Source: a virus. Taken from it: a stretch of DNA of 34,780 nt. Every line of letters starts with the position of its first letter. Positions within the stretch are counted from its first letter, which is position 1. Under the pieces are notes generated by a model. That model was not told the DNA's origin. It was given only the letters and a program-made list of their open reading frames with translations, and did not search any database. The DNA lies in the IMG/VR virus record IMGVR_UViG_3300031758_000271, positions 1-34,780 of that record; one strand, written 5' to 3'. Positions 25,238-32,566 of this stretch are shown here, piece by piece. A program made the translations under genes and the position numbers.

Positions 25238-25412
25238 GGCCGACCACCCCACGCAACGTTCCGGACGCTACGGCCAGCGACAGCATGCCGATTCCCGCCC
25301 CCGCGCCAAACAGCCACCAAATCGAGCGTTCGAGCGCCGCAACGCGGTCGCCCAGCGTTTTTATGTCCTCACGGGCCTCAGTCAACAGGGCGTGAATCGT
25401 CTCCGGACTCAT
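25230..25412 (-). CDS. XhlA-like small membrane protein of the lysis cassette
   Basis: The 60-residue product starts at ATG 25412-25410, in an ATGA overlap with the membrane protein gene. It has an amphipathic helix (HALLTEAREDIKTLGDRVAA) followed by one membrane segment (SIWWLFGAGAGIGMLSLAVA). This is the plan of haemolysin XhlA-like proteins, which accompany holins. It may modify holin timing; this is inferred. Confidence 0.72.
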   Translation of the reverse strand: MSPETIHALLTEAREDIKTLGDRVAALERSIWWLFGAGAGIGMLSLAVASGTLRGVVGHG

Positions 25413-25906
25413 CGGTAGCCCCAACGGTGCGCCAGGCGATCAGCAGCGCCACGACGAAACAGCCGCCAGCGATCACGGTACACACGAGCCACATGACCGC
25501 CCCCAGCAACGAACAACACCGCGAGTTCCGCGGCGTAAAACACGTTATTGGCGAAGATATACTGACGAAGCGCGGGAATGCTACCGTCGCCGCGTGACCA
25601 AAACCACGCATGGATCGCACACTGGGCGACAAAACACAGGCCAAGCGCGGCTTTCCACCATTCCCGTTTGGCGCGGTACGCCCCGAAACAAAGGGCGGCG
25701 CAGAGCGCGTCCTGCAATGGGTAAAACGACATGGACCAGGGCGGGTCCAGAAAAACGCTAACGGCCCGCGAAAAACCGGCGAAAACGACGACAACGGACG
25801 CTGCGTAATAGACCTCTAGCGCGCGTTCTGTGAGGCGGCCGGCGAGCATGGCCAGCCCGAAAGTCGCCAAGGTGCAGACCGAAAAGGTGACCCCGACCAC
25901 GCCCAC
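25409..25906 (-). CDS. Hypothetical multi-pass membrane protein
   Basis: The 165-residue product starts at GTG 25906-25904, two bases after the previous stop. It has about four to five hydrophobic segments (GVTFSVCTLATFGLAMLAG, VYYAASVVVVFAGFSRAVSV, ALCAALCFGAY, AALGLCFVAQCAIHAWFW, FYAAELAVLFVAGG) and a basic C-terminus (RDRWRLFRRGAADRLAHRWG). It is coupled to the XhlA-like gene by ATGA. It could be an additional holin, an antiholin or an exclusion protein. I recognise no family. Confidence 0.7.
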   Translation of the reverse strand: MGVVGVTFSVCTLATFGLAMLAGRLTERALEVYYAASVVVVFAGFSRAVSVFLDPPWSMSFYPLQDALCAALCFGAYRAKREWWKAALGLCFVAQCAIHAWFWSRGDGSIPALRQYIFANNVFYAAELAVLFVAGGGHVARVYRDRWRLFRRGAADRLAHRWGYR

Positions 25907-25908
25907 GA

Positions 25909-26094
25909 TTACGGGCGTCCCGGCGCGGGCTTGTCGTCGCCACCAGAACGGTCGTTTGCCGGAATGCCCTGCGATTCGGCCAGATCATCGGCGAACACTT
26001 CAAGTTCGCTTCGAAGCGCCGCCAGCACGCGCTCCAAGCGGTGGAATTTGTGGCGAACCCGCGCTTCCACTTCGATTAGTTGAGCTGGCGTCAT
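25909..26094 (-). CDS. Small helical hypothetical protein
   Basis: I prefer the ATG at 26094-26092, which follows GGAG with suitable spacing; a GTG at 26115 would add seven residues. The 61-residue product is mostly a charged helix (MTPAQLIEVEARVRHKFHRL, then ERVLAALRSELEVFADDLAE) with a polar tail. It may be a coiled coil. No family recognised. The 54 bases upstream, to 26148, hold only its ribosome site. Confidence 0.6.
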   Translation of the reverse strand: MTPAQLIEVEARVRHKFHRLERVLAALRSELEVFADDLAESQGIPANDRSGGDDKPAPGRP

Positions 26095-26148
26095 CTGAGG
26101 CTCCGCTTCGATCACGTCTCGCGTTGTGCCCCCGCAAGCGACGTCACG

Positions 26149-26313
26149 TCAAGACCCCCGGATCGGGGCGCTGCATTCGCCACACCACCAGCGACCAGAA
26201 AGCCCCGACGCCGGCGTATCGCATCGCGGACAGTTCGGGCCGTCACGCGGGGCGCGACGCGACGGCCGATCAGCGACCAACAGCCGCTGGGTGCGAACGT
26301 CAGCCCGCGTCAT
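26149..26313 (-). CDS. Zinc ribbon protein of 54 residues
   Basis: This frame starts at ATG 26313-26311, overlapping the end of the TetR-like gene by 14 bases, and stops at 26149. The product starts MTRADVRTQRLLVADRPSRR and contains NCPRCDTPASGLSG followed by RWWCGECSAPIRG: two C-x2-C knuckles 12 residues apart, a clear zinc ribbon. The basic start suits nucleic acid binding. Being in the same operon as a regulator and under the dyad promoter, it may be an accessory regulator. Confidence 0.65.
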   Translation of the reverse strand: MTRADVRTQRLLVADRPSRRAPRDGPNCPRCDTPASGLSGRWWCGECSAPIRGS

Positions 26314-26590
26314 CGATCAGTCGCCGCGCTTCGTCGCCCAGACCGCCGGCCGTCGCCAGCGCCAACAGCGTCCGACCCGTTTCCGGCGTAATCGGGAAAT
26401 GGCCGACCGCTTCCCGGTACAGCGTGTCCTTGTCGGCCCAATACCTAAAGATCGCCCCGGTCGACAGGCCAGCCGCGCGAGCAAGCTCCCGAGCGGTGAC
26501 GTCGGCGTACGGATGGGCGTCGAACATCGCTCGCGCCGTGTCCAGAATATGCGCACGCGTCGCTTGGGCTTTTGTTTCGCGCCGGGTCAC
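26300..26590 (-). CDS. TetR-like DNA-binding protein lacking the ligand domain
   Basis: The 96-residue product starts at GTG (GTGA overlap with the Imm5-like gene). Residues about 11-60 are a standard TetR N-terminal HTH: AHILDTARAMFDAHPYADVT, then ARELARAAGLSTGAIFRYWA and DKDTLYREAV. Full TetR proteins have about 190-200 residues with a C-terminal dimerisation and ligand domain; here only about 35 residues follow. No frameshifted remainder is visible downstream, where the zinc ribbon gene begins. TetR proteins bind palindromes of about 15 bp, and this operon begins with a 16-bp dyad, so autoregulation is likely but not shown. Confidence 0.85.
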   Translation of the reverse strand: MTRRETKAQATRAHILDTARAMFDAHPYADVTARELARAAGLSTGAIFRYWADKDTLYREAVGHFPITPETGRTLLALATAGGLGDEARRLIDDAG

Positions 26591-27168
26591 GCGGCCTCCA
26601 CAATCTGCAAAAACAATTCACGTTGGGCGGCATCGGCGGCGGCACGGGCATCGGCGGCGGCATAGGCGGCGGTACGGGCGGCATAGACGGCGGCCCAGGC
26701 GGCGGCATCGGCGGCGGCACGGGCATCGGCGGCGGCATCGGCGGCGGCGGCGGCGGCGGCGGTACGGGCGGCATCGGCGGCGGCATAGGCGGCGGCACGG
26801 GCGGCATCGGCGGCGGCATAGGCGGCATCGGCGGCACGGGCGGCGGCACGGGCGGCGGCGGCGGCGGCGGCCAAACGATTCGCCTCACTCGGATCGTCCA
26901 GCCACGCCTGTGTCGCGTCCAGAGCGCCCTGAACGCGAGGGTCAGTGTTCAGATGCGCCACCGCTCGGGCGCATCCCAGAGCGAACAGGACGCATTCCCG
27001 TTTCCGGCCCAGCTTCCCGAGGACCCAGAGCAGGTCTGCGACCGTTGCCCCGGCGTCCAGGGCCTGCCGGGCCGTCAGGGACTTGCGCCTCCCGAACAGC
27101 TGAAGCCGGACGTCCAGATCGCAGGGATCCAGAGCCGTGAGATGTTCGCGTGTGAGTGTGATGGTCAT
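26587..27168 (-). CDS. Imm5-like protein with Ala/Asp/Tyr-rich helical repeat tail
   Basis: The 193-residue product has a conserved first part (TITLTREHLTALDPCDLDVR, LWVLGKLGRKRECVLFALGC, AVAHLNTDPRVQGALDATQA) that resembles the Imm5-like 'putative immunity protein' family. Residues about 97-180 are repeats built from AAADAA, AAAYAA and ARAAA units, expected to be helical. The first 40 codons and the whole promoter are repeated in inverted orientation at 34596-34780. The gene starts an operon with the TetR-like gene. In polymorphic toxin systems Imm5-like proteins are seen as immunity proteins, but in phages the function is unknown. Confidence 0.75.
   Translation of the reverse strand: MTITLTREHLTALDPCDLDVRLQLFGRRKSLTARQALDAGATVADLLWVLGKLGRKRECVLFALGCARAVAHLNTDPRVQGALDATQAWLDDPSEANRLAAAAAAARAAARAADAAYAAADAARAAAYAAADAARTAAAAAAADAAADARAAADAAAWAAVYAARTAAYAAADARAAADAAQRELFLQIVEAA
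26630..26875 (-). repeat. Low-complexity repeat array coding the Ala-rich tail
   Basis: About 245 bases are built almost only from GGCGGC, GGCATC, GGCATA, GGCACG and GGCGGT hexamers on the plus strand (Ala, Asp, Tyr, Arg and Thr codons in the gene sense). Unit order is irregular. Such an array can change length in steps of three or six bases without breaking the frame, so protein length may vary between isolates. Confidence 0.8.
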
Positions 27169-27227
27169 AACAGTGGTCTCCCGCTTTGATGCGACTCACA
27201 GTACATCGTTTGACCGGGCGGTCAAGC
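27043..27227 (-). repeat. Inverted duplication, left arm
   Basis: In the minus-strand sense these 185 bases match 34596-34780 with four differences (two in the leader, two in the coding part). The repeat begins at the last sense codon and stop of the DNA polymerase gene (GCT TGA) and covers dyad, promoter, ribosome site and the first 40 codons of the Imm5-like gene. The right arm is cut by the window edge, so its full length is unknown. Confidence 0.92.
27210..27225 (-). promoter_or_regulatory. Dyad operator/promoter before the Imm5-TetR operon
   Basis: TTGACCGCCCGGTCAA on the minus strand is a perfect 7+7 dyad with a CC centre. TTGACC can be the -35 box; TACTGT (27203-27198) lies 16 bases later as a weak -10. 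The polymerase stop TGA (27224-27222) is within the dyad. GGGAG (27182-27178) and the ATG at 27168 follow. It is the likely site for the TetR-like protein encoded in this operon. Confidence 0.7.
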
Positions 27228-29441
27228 CTTCCGGTAGCGTTTGCCCGACCAGCCGCCATCCGCCCGAATCGGCCAGCCCGCGGCCCAGTCCGGCATGGTG
27301 GCCATAATTCGCTCCAGCTCCTCCACGCAGCCGGTCCCTTCCGGCACTTCCACAAGAATTTCGTCATACACGTGAAGGATCGTCGGGTAGCCGGCCGCGC
27401 GCAGCCCCAGCACCCCGTGGCGCATAATGTCGTGCGCGGTGGCCTGGACGATGTTTTCCACCAGCCGGCCGCCGAACGTCGACATGGCTACCCATCCCAT
27501 GCGCCCGTACTTCGGATTGCTGTTCCACGTCCAATAGGTAATCGCGTACTCGCTCGGGTCGCGGGCGGACGGCGACAACGCCGCGTCGTGGTAAGTCAGC
27601 TCGCGCCCGGACAGAAGCCGAATGATCAGCGCACGCGAGCCGGACGGGTGGTCGCGGGTAAAAAACAACATGCCCTGATATCGAAACGTCGTGCCCGGGT
27701 TCAACAACGCCAACACCGCGTGACCTTCCACGCCGTACAGCTCGGCCCGGCGGTCGCGATCCCACGGCCGCCCCCGATGCTGGCCGCCCCAGAATTCCAC
27801 GATCGCGGGCGACGCGTCGCGCCAGGCGAGAATCAGCCGTTTGATTTCGTCATCCGTAAACCGGCCCGAGCTGTCAAACGCCAGCCACGCGTTGACCCAG
27901 CCGCCGAATCCCAGACCGAGTTCGGCCACCTTGCCAATACACTGCCGGTCAGGGTGATGCTCGCCCGTCGTGGACGCGTGCGCGAGATACTCAGCGACCG
28001 GCACCCCCGTGATCTTACTGGCGCTCACCAGATAAATCGGATCCCCGCGCGTAAACGCATCGATCCGCCATTGCTCCCCGGCAAGCATGGCAATCACGAC
28101 GGCTTCGATGGCGCTGTAATCGGACGCCATGAGCGTGTACCCGTCGCGCGCCACAAACAGCCCGCGGATGCACCCCGAAATGCACAGCAACGCGTCCCCG
28201 AAATACCATTCCACCAGCGGCAGCGACCGATACGCCATCACGGCCAGAACGTGGTCGACCATGTCCACTCGCCAGCGCGGCGACCCCGGCGCGCGATCAG
28301 CCGCGCCACACCAAGGGCACGACGTGTGCGCGGGTCGAAACGGGCGACTACAGCCCGCGCATGTGGCAAGCTGGGGGCCTGCCTTGGGCAGATTCAGCGG
28401 CTGCGGACCTTCGCCGGTCGGCCGCCCCGTCCGCGCGCCGTGATGCGTCAGCAGGTTCCGCAACCGATCGTCACGGCAAGCCTGGTTTTCCATAGCGTAC
28501 AGTTTTTTCACCGACGCGGATCCGATAAGCTGGCGAAGCTCCAGCACCCGGCGGGCGTCAGCGGGTAGCGTGGGGCGCTCCAGTGCGGCCTCTACGGCGT
28601 CCGCGTCCATGCTGGGCATGTGAACGCCCCGAACCGCCAGCCACCCGCCCAGCGCCGCAAGCTGGGTCGGATCGAACCCCGTGATTGTCCGGCACTCGTC
28701 CCCGTACCGCGCCAATGCCTCGTCCAGCACGGCGATACAGTCACGAATGCCGGCGCGGTCCACGCCCATACCGCGATGATTGATTTCCTGGTCGACCCAC
28801 CAGAATGTGAGCTCGTCCGCCGACATGGGCGTCATGCGGGCGCTGGCTTGCTCCTCGGCCATCACGTCCGTGTCGCAATACGCCATAAGTCGGGCGAAAT
28901 CCTCGGGATCGTCCTCGGGCGTAATGCGCGTGCGCGGGTCTTTCGCGGTCGGGTTCCGCGGTTGTGAGAATTTATCGAGGAGCCGCTTGCCGTCCGCGTC
29001 TTTCGGCGTCGGCAGACGAAGCACGGCGGACAGGTCGCTCAGCGCGCCGGGCAGCGTGTTGACCCGCGCCGTCGCCATGCTGCACCGTTGCTGATACGCC
29101 GGGAGCGTTGGCCAGCCGTAACGGGGCGTCAGGACGTTTTCCCATATCAGCCGTTCGAACATCGCGTTGTGCGATTCGATCACGCCCCCGGCGGCCAGGT
29201 AATCGAACAGGGCGGTTGGGGGCGGGTCGCCGGGCCGCCACCGGGTGACGGGCTGGCCGGGCAAGCGGTACGAGACGCACAGGACGTCCGTGCTGGGGTG
29301 TTCGGCGTAGGCGGCAGCGCCCACGCCGGGCAGACCGCGCTTGCGTGCGCCGGGCGGCGGTTGCCAACGCGATGTTACGGGGTCCCACACCGCCCCGGCC
29401 TCGCTGTACGTCTCGAAATCGATCGTGGCGTGGTTAGTCAC
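27222..29441 (-). CDS. Family A DNA polymerase with 3'-5' exonuclease and zinc insert
   Basis: I start at GTG 29441 (VTNHATIDFETYSEAGAVWD), overlapping the previous gene by 8 bases; a frame to 29591 mirrors that gene. The 739-residue product has a DnaQ-like exonuclease start (TIDFET), polymerase motif A (MASDYSAIE, D441), a motif B of the phage type (GKVAELGLGFGG, where the usual Phe/Tyr positions are Leu and Phe), and motif C (HVYDEILVE, D693). Residues about 357-378 hold CAGC and CPWC, a zinc knuckle before the palm. It should replicate the phage genome. Its last codon and stop belong to the inverted repeat. Confidence 0.93.
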   Translation of the reverse strand: MTNHATIDFETYSEAGAVWDPVTSRWQPPPGARKRGLPGVGAAAYAEHPSTDVLCVSYRLPGQPVTRWRPGDPPPTALFDYLAAGGVIESHNAMFERLIWENVLTPRYGWPTLPAYQQRCSMATARVNTLPGALSDLSAVLRLPTPKDADGKRLLDKFSQPRNPTAKDPRTRITPEDDPEDFARLMAYCDTDVMAEEQASARMTPMSADELTFWWVDQEINHRGMGVDRAGIRDCIAVLDEALARYGDECRTITGFDPTQLAALGGWLAVRGVHMPSMDADAVEAALERPTLPADARRVLELRQLIGSASVKKLYAMENQACRDDRLRNLLTHHGARTGRPTGEGPQPLNLPKAGPQLATCAGCSRPFRPAHTSCPWCGAADRAPGSPRWRVDMVDHVLAVMAYRSLPLVEWYFGDALLCISGCIRGLFVARDGYTLMASDYSAIEAVVIAMLAGEQWRIDAFTRGDPIYLVSASKITGVPVAEYLAHASTTGEHHPDRQCIGKVAELGLGFGGWVNAWLAFDSSGRFTDDEIKRLILAWRDASPAIVEFWGGQHRGRPWDRDRRAELYGVEGHAVLALLNPGTTFRYQGMLFFTRDHPSGSRALIIRLLSGRELTYHDAALSPSARDPSEYAITYWTWNSNPKYGRMGWVAMSTFGGRLVENIVQATAHDIMRHGVLGLRAAGYPTILHVYDEILVEVPEGTGCVEELERIMATMPDWAAGWPIRADGGWSGKRYRKA

Positions 29442-29628
29442 GGGGGGCTGTCGGCGTCCCCGTGTCGTCCGACAAACGCCAGACCAACGGCTGCAGCACC
29501 CACTCCAGCGCCGCCACATTTGCCGCAGCGGTTGCGCGAGCTGTGCAGCCGGGCGGCCCGAGACGATCCACCAGAGACCGCTCGAACTCAAGCATGGCGC
29601 GGAGCTGGGCGAGGTGGTCGACGGTCAT
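29434..29628 (-). CDS. Small hypothetical protein before DNA polymerase
   Basis: The start at ATG 29628-29626 overlaps the preceding stop (ATGA). The 64-residue product (MTVDHLAQLRAMLEFERSLV, then DRLGPPGCTARATAAANVAA and LEWVLQPLVWRLSDD) is mainly helical and coupled to the polymerase on the other side. No family recognised; it could be a polymerase partner. Confidence 0.65.
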   Translation of the reverse strand: MTVDHLAQLRAMLEFERSLVDRLGPPGCTARATAAANVAALEWVLQPLVWRLSDDTGTPTAPRD

Positions 29629-29804
29629 CCCACGACACTCCCGTTGCGAACGTGATAAGTCGAGTGTTCGCCCGGATCGTCCATTTCGCAAAGCGCGTCC
29701 CAACAATCCGGGCAAAGCAGATTTCCCGTCGCTTCAAAAGCTTCGACGTTCGCGTCTTCTTCGTCCAAAGAGATGTGGCAGTCGGCGCAACGGCTCATGA
29801 CCAT
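29625..29804 (-). CDS. Small Cys-rich protein, probable zinc finger
   Basis: The start is at ATG 29804 (or ATG 29798, two codons later); the longer frame to 29900 runs through the promoter dyad. The 59-residue product has C-x2-C twice (SRCADCHISLDEED and NLLCPDCWDALCEMD), a treble-clef or zinc ribbon-like pattern, with an acidic rest. It is the first gene after the dyad at 29870-29885. Function unknown. Confidence 0.68.
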   Translation of the reverse strand: MVMSRCADCHISLDEEDANVEAFEATGNLLCPDCWDALCEMDDPGEHSTYHVRNGSVVG

Positions 29805-29869
29805 CGGCGTAATTTCCCGTCGCCCCCGAAACCCATTTCCCGAGGGCGACGCACTATGCATACGGGGGT

Positions 29870-29885
29870 ATGACCAATCGGTCAA
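29870..29885 (-). promoter_or_regulatory. Dyad operator/promoter before the polymerase operon
   Basis: TTGACCGATTGGTCAT on the minus strand keeps the TGACC/GGTCA arms. TTGACC serves as a possible -35 box and TATGCA, 17 bases later, as a weak -10. It lies 66 bases before the ATG at 29804 and 12 bases after the stop of the ssDNA-binding protein gene. It would give the polymerase unit its own control. Confidence 0.65.
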
Positions 29886-29896
29886 GCCCCTATTCG

Positions 29897-30730
29897 TCAC
29901 GGCAGCAAATAGCCTTCCGCGATCATCTGGGCGTCCGTCCAGCCAGCGGCCACAAACCCGGCGTACGTCTGGCCGGCGGCCTTGGCGGTCATGACGCGCT
30001 CGGGCACGGCGGGGGCCACCGGTGCGGGAGCGGCCGGCGCTGGCGGCGGGGCCACCGGTGCGGGAGCGGCCGGCGGGGCGACCGCAACAGACGGCGGCGC
30101 GGCGGCCGGGCCGACCGGCGTAGCAGACGCCCCCGGCGGCAGCGACGGACCCGCGCCGAACGTCTCGTTTGGATCCGTGCCGCGGACGATTTCCGGGCCG
30201 TATCCCTGCAAAGCGACCTGATTCAGATTGCGGTACATGCCCGGCGACTGGGTGCTCTGGTTACTCACCGTCGTGCCCTGCACCTTCACGTAATACCCGG
30301 GCTTGATCGTGGCAGGGTCCAGGGTCTGCACCCATTTCGACCCATCCCACACGGCGCACGTCGGGGCGAACCGCGACACAAACCGAACAATCCAGTGGCC
30401 AGCCCAGCCGTCGCGCGCGGCGTAGTGCTGTCCTTTTTTGTTGTAGCCGTCGCCGTCCGTGATCTTGTCGGCGAACGTCACGCCGGGCAGCAGGTTGCCG
30501 TCCGCGCCGAAAAACTGCGGCCACGCGGCGCGATCCGCCGCGCGAAATTCCGCAAGCATCGCCTGCGTTGCCGCGTCGGTTTTCGGAAACGCGACGCCGA
30601 CGATGTATTCCACTAGGCCCTGGCCGTCCGGCCCGATTTTCTGGCGTTTCGTCGTGTCGTCAATGATCGGTTCCGGCTTGAACGGATCGCCGAACACAAG
30701 GCGGCCGGTAGGGGTGAGAAATGCGGTCAT
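29897..30730 (-). CDS. ssDNA-binding protein, DUF2815-like
   Basis: The start is at ATG 30730-30728, in an ATGA overlap with the DUF2800 gene; a frame to 30982 only mirrors that gene. The 277-residue product has the DUF2815-type OB-fold pattern (TPTGRLVFGDPFKPEPI, VEYIVGVAFPKTDAATQAML, GQHYAARDGWAGHWIVRFVS, LDPATIKPGYYVKVQGTTVS, MYRNLNQVALQGYGPEI), a Pro/Ala-rich linker, and a conserved end (YAGFVAAGWTDAQMIAEGYL). It should coat single-stranded DNA in replication and recombination. Binding is inferred from the family. Confidence 0.87.
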   Translation of the reverse strand: MTAFLTPTGRLVFGDPFKPEPIIDDTTKRQKIGPDGQGLVEYIVGVAFPKTDAATQAMLAEFRAADRAAWPQFFGADGNLLPGVTFADKITDGDGYNKKGQHYAARDGWAGHWIVRFVSRFAPTCAVWDGSKWVQTLDPATIKPGYYVKVQGTTVSNQSTQSPGMYRNLNQVALQGYGPEIVRGTDPNETFGAGPSLPPGASATPVGPAAAPPSVAVAPPAAPAPVAPPPAPAAPAPVAPAVPERVMTAKAAGQTYAGFVAAGWTDAQMIAEGYLLP

Positions 30731-31854
30731 GTGGTGGTCTCCGTGGGTGTGGGTGGCGCGAACGCCGTGAACGTCAGCGGGGTATCGGATCGTATCAGCT
30801 TCACCGCGCCCGGCGGCCGGCGAGACAACGCCGCCACCAGCTCGGGGTCGAGACCGGCCTTGCGGGCCTGTCCGGGTGTCAGTGTCGCGGGCTTCCCGAG
30901 CGGGACGCCCATCGTTTCGCCCAGCGCCACAACCTGGTCCGGCGGCAACGTCCACGCTTCGCGGCCTTCGCCCTGTTCCCATGTCCAGCCTTGGACGCGG
31001 CGGCCGGCGCGGATCCGGCCCATGGCTTCCGCCTCCAGACCCGTACGCAACGCGGCAAGGCGCGTACCCGCCCGGTCAATCAACGCGAGCTGTAGGCCCA
31101 GCGCGTGATCGTCCAGCTCGTGGGGGACGGACTGCCCGGCGATATCCAGCACATGCGCGCCGACCGCCTGGGCCGCCGGGCATGCGTGACGCGCCGAACA
31201 GTCACGGCAGTGGTCGCCAGTAACAGTCGCCGCGCCGGGCTGGGCGGCGGCATGCGCCGCGTCGGCCAGAACGTCCAGCTCGTCCCATACCTGCCACCCA
31301 AGCGACGAATACGATCGCACGGGCGTGCGGTCCTGGTAGTTACGCGGCTGCACGATCGTGCGCGTGATCTGCCACCCCTTCGTCACATCGCGATCAAGGT
31401 GGTCCGCTTCGAACACGCCGCCGACGTAAGCGAGGAGCTGCGGCGTAGTCGGCGGTACGTAGCGGTGGCCATACTTGTAATCGACCACGTCAATGCGGTG
31501 TGCGCCCCAGTCGATACTGACGAGATCGGGCGTGCCCATGCACTGAACGTGAACCGTCCGTTCCATCGTGAGATGCCGCTCGACCCAATGCGCGCCGCCC
31601 AAATTCGCCGCGTAATCGATAAACGATTCGCCGCACTCGACCATTTCCAGGTCGATTGGTACGCCGTTGGGGGCAAGCGCGCCGACCGGGTGAAACCGAC
31701 CCTGCACCGCCTCCGTGACGTACCAATGCGCCGCGGTGCCCAGCCGGGCTTCCTCGCCTTCCGGCTGGGGGTATAGCGCCTCCATGGCGTGGGAGCCGGG
31801 GCAATGCGCCCAGCGTTCCGCGCTGGAGGGCCGAAGGATTCCCGCCGAATCCAT
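30727..31854 (-). CDS. DUF2800 PD-(D/E)XK nuclease with likely Fe-S cluster
   Basis: The 375-residue product has the DUF2800 start (LRPSSAERWAHCPGSHAMEA), nuclease motifs GTPDLVSI (D110) and IDVVDYKYG (D125, K127) with Q139, and four Cys placed as in AddB/Cas4 nucleases (C18, then C216, C219 and C225 in HCRDCSARHAC). That arrangement binds a 4Fe-4S cluster in those families. It likely resects DNA for recombination together with the DUF2815 protein encoded next. It starts four bases before the stop of the gene upstream in transcription. Confidence 0.87.
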   Translation of the reverse strand: MDSAGILRPSSAERWAHCPGSHAMEALYPQPEGEEARLGTAAHWYVTEAVQGRFHPVGALAPNGVPIDLEMVECGESFIDYAANLGGAHWVERHLTMERTVHVQCMGTPDLVSIDWGAHRIDVVDYKYGHRYVPPTTPQLLAYVGGVFEADHLDRDVTKGWQITRTIVQPRNYQDRTPVRSYSSLGWQVWDELDVLADAAHAAAQPGAATVTGDHCRDCSARHACPAAQAVGAHVLDIAGQSVPHELDDHALGLQLALIDRAGTRLAALRTGLEAEAMGRIRAGRRVQGWTWEQGEGREAWTLPPDQVVALGETMGVPLGKPATLTPGQARKAGLDPELVAALSRRPPGAVKLIRSDTPLTFTAFAPPTPTETTT

Positions 31855-31858
31855 GACG

Positions 31859-32566
31859 TCAGACCGTGGCCAGCCGGGCGGCCAGCGCCGCCTCGGCTTG
31901 CGGGATAAGATCGGGCCGCGTCAGCAGACCCGCCGTGCCTACCAGCCCCAGCCCAGTCGCAATCGCGGCCACGTCGGCGGTGGTAATCTGTCCAGCGGTC
32001 TGGGCGGCCGTCGCGCGTTCCATATACCGAGCGAAAAGCTGTGGGCCGGACAGGGTCGGGGCCGCTGGCACGGGGGCAGGCGGTGGCGGCGGTGCGGCCG
32101 GTTCGCCGGGTTCCGGTGCGGCAGGCATAGCAGGCGGGGCGGCCAGGTTCGCGCGGAGCTCGGCTTCCACCAGACGCACCGTGTCTTCATGAACGGCTTT
32201 TTTCTTGCGCCACGTACCGTCCCCGTTCTGGGCGCGGTTGCCGGCGTGAATTCGCACGTCCCACGGCAGACCCGTACTATCGACCGCAGGCGCGGCAACC
32301 GTCGCGGGCGGCGTCGCAGAGTCGACACCAGACGGCGGGGCCGGGGGGATCGGGACAGCTCCGGTCGGGGCATCGGGCGCGGGAAACGTGATCGTATCGC
32401 CGACCACCATCGGGCCGGGGCCTGACACCACCGTAATCACGTCGCCGTGACCCTCGCCAAGCGCCTCCAGCAACGCCCCGGGCGAAACCGATTCCAGCAG
32501 CTTGGCGAGGGTCACGGCGTCGCCGCGCGTGAGCGTTTCCGTATCCAGTGAAATTTGCAGGCCCAT
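31859..32566 (-). CDS. Hypothetical GLPWD-motif replication-module protein
   Basis: The 235-residue product has an acidic start (MGLQISLDTETLTRGDAVTL), Pro/Ala-rich linkers and a central motif STGLPWDVRIHAGNRAQNGD followed by GTWRKKKAVHEDTV. This 'GLPWD-RIH...WRKK' signature is common in phage genomes next to DUF2815 and DUF2800 genes and is of unknown function; it may bind DNA. It is the first gene of the minus-strand replication operon. The leader GGGAGACCA resembles the leader of the Imm5-like genes. Confidence 0.75.
   Translation of the reverse strand: MGLQISLDTETLTRGDAVTLAKLLESVSPGALLEALGEGHGDVITVVSGPGPMVVGDTITFPAPDAPTGAVPIPPAPPSGVDSATPPATVAAPAVDSTGLPWDVRIHAGNRAQNGDGTWRKKKAVHEDTVRLVEAELRANLAAPPAMPAAPEPGEPAAPPPPPAPVPAAPTLSGPQLFARYMERATAAQTAGQITTADVAAIATGLGLVGTAGLLTRPDLIPQAEAALAARLATV

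Noticed and set aside
26300-26590. TetR-like gene as a frameshifted full-length TetR pseudogene
   Set aside because: The sequence after its stop is a different small gene (zinc ribbon), and no TetR C-terminal helices appear in any frame downstream.
26630-26875. Short regular repeats that might suggest a CRISPR array
   Set aside because: Units are 6-9 bases with no spacers of constant length and lie inside a coding frame.
25830-27140. Plus-strand open frame of 436 residues over the regulatory cluster
   Set aside because: Basic low-complexity translation (runs of Arg and His) opposite to genes with clear TetR, zinc ribbon and Imm5-like patterns.
26572-27189. Plus-strand frame coding a Gly-rich, silk- or PE-PGRS-like protein of 205 residues
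   Set aside because: It is the reverse complement of the Ala-rich repeat gene. The minus-strand frame has a conserved start domain, ribosome site, promoter and a second copy at 34655; the Gly run is a by-product of GGCGGC repeats.
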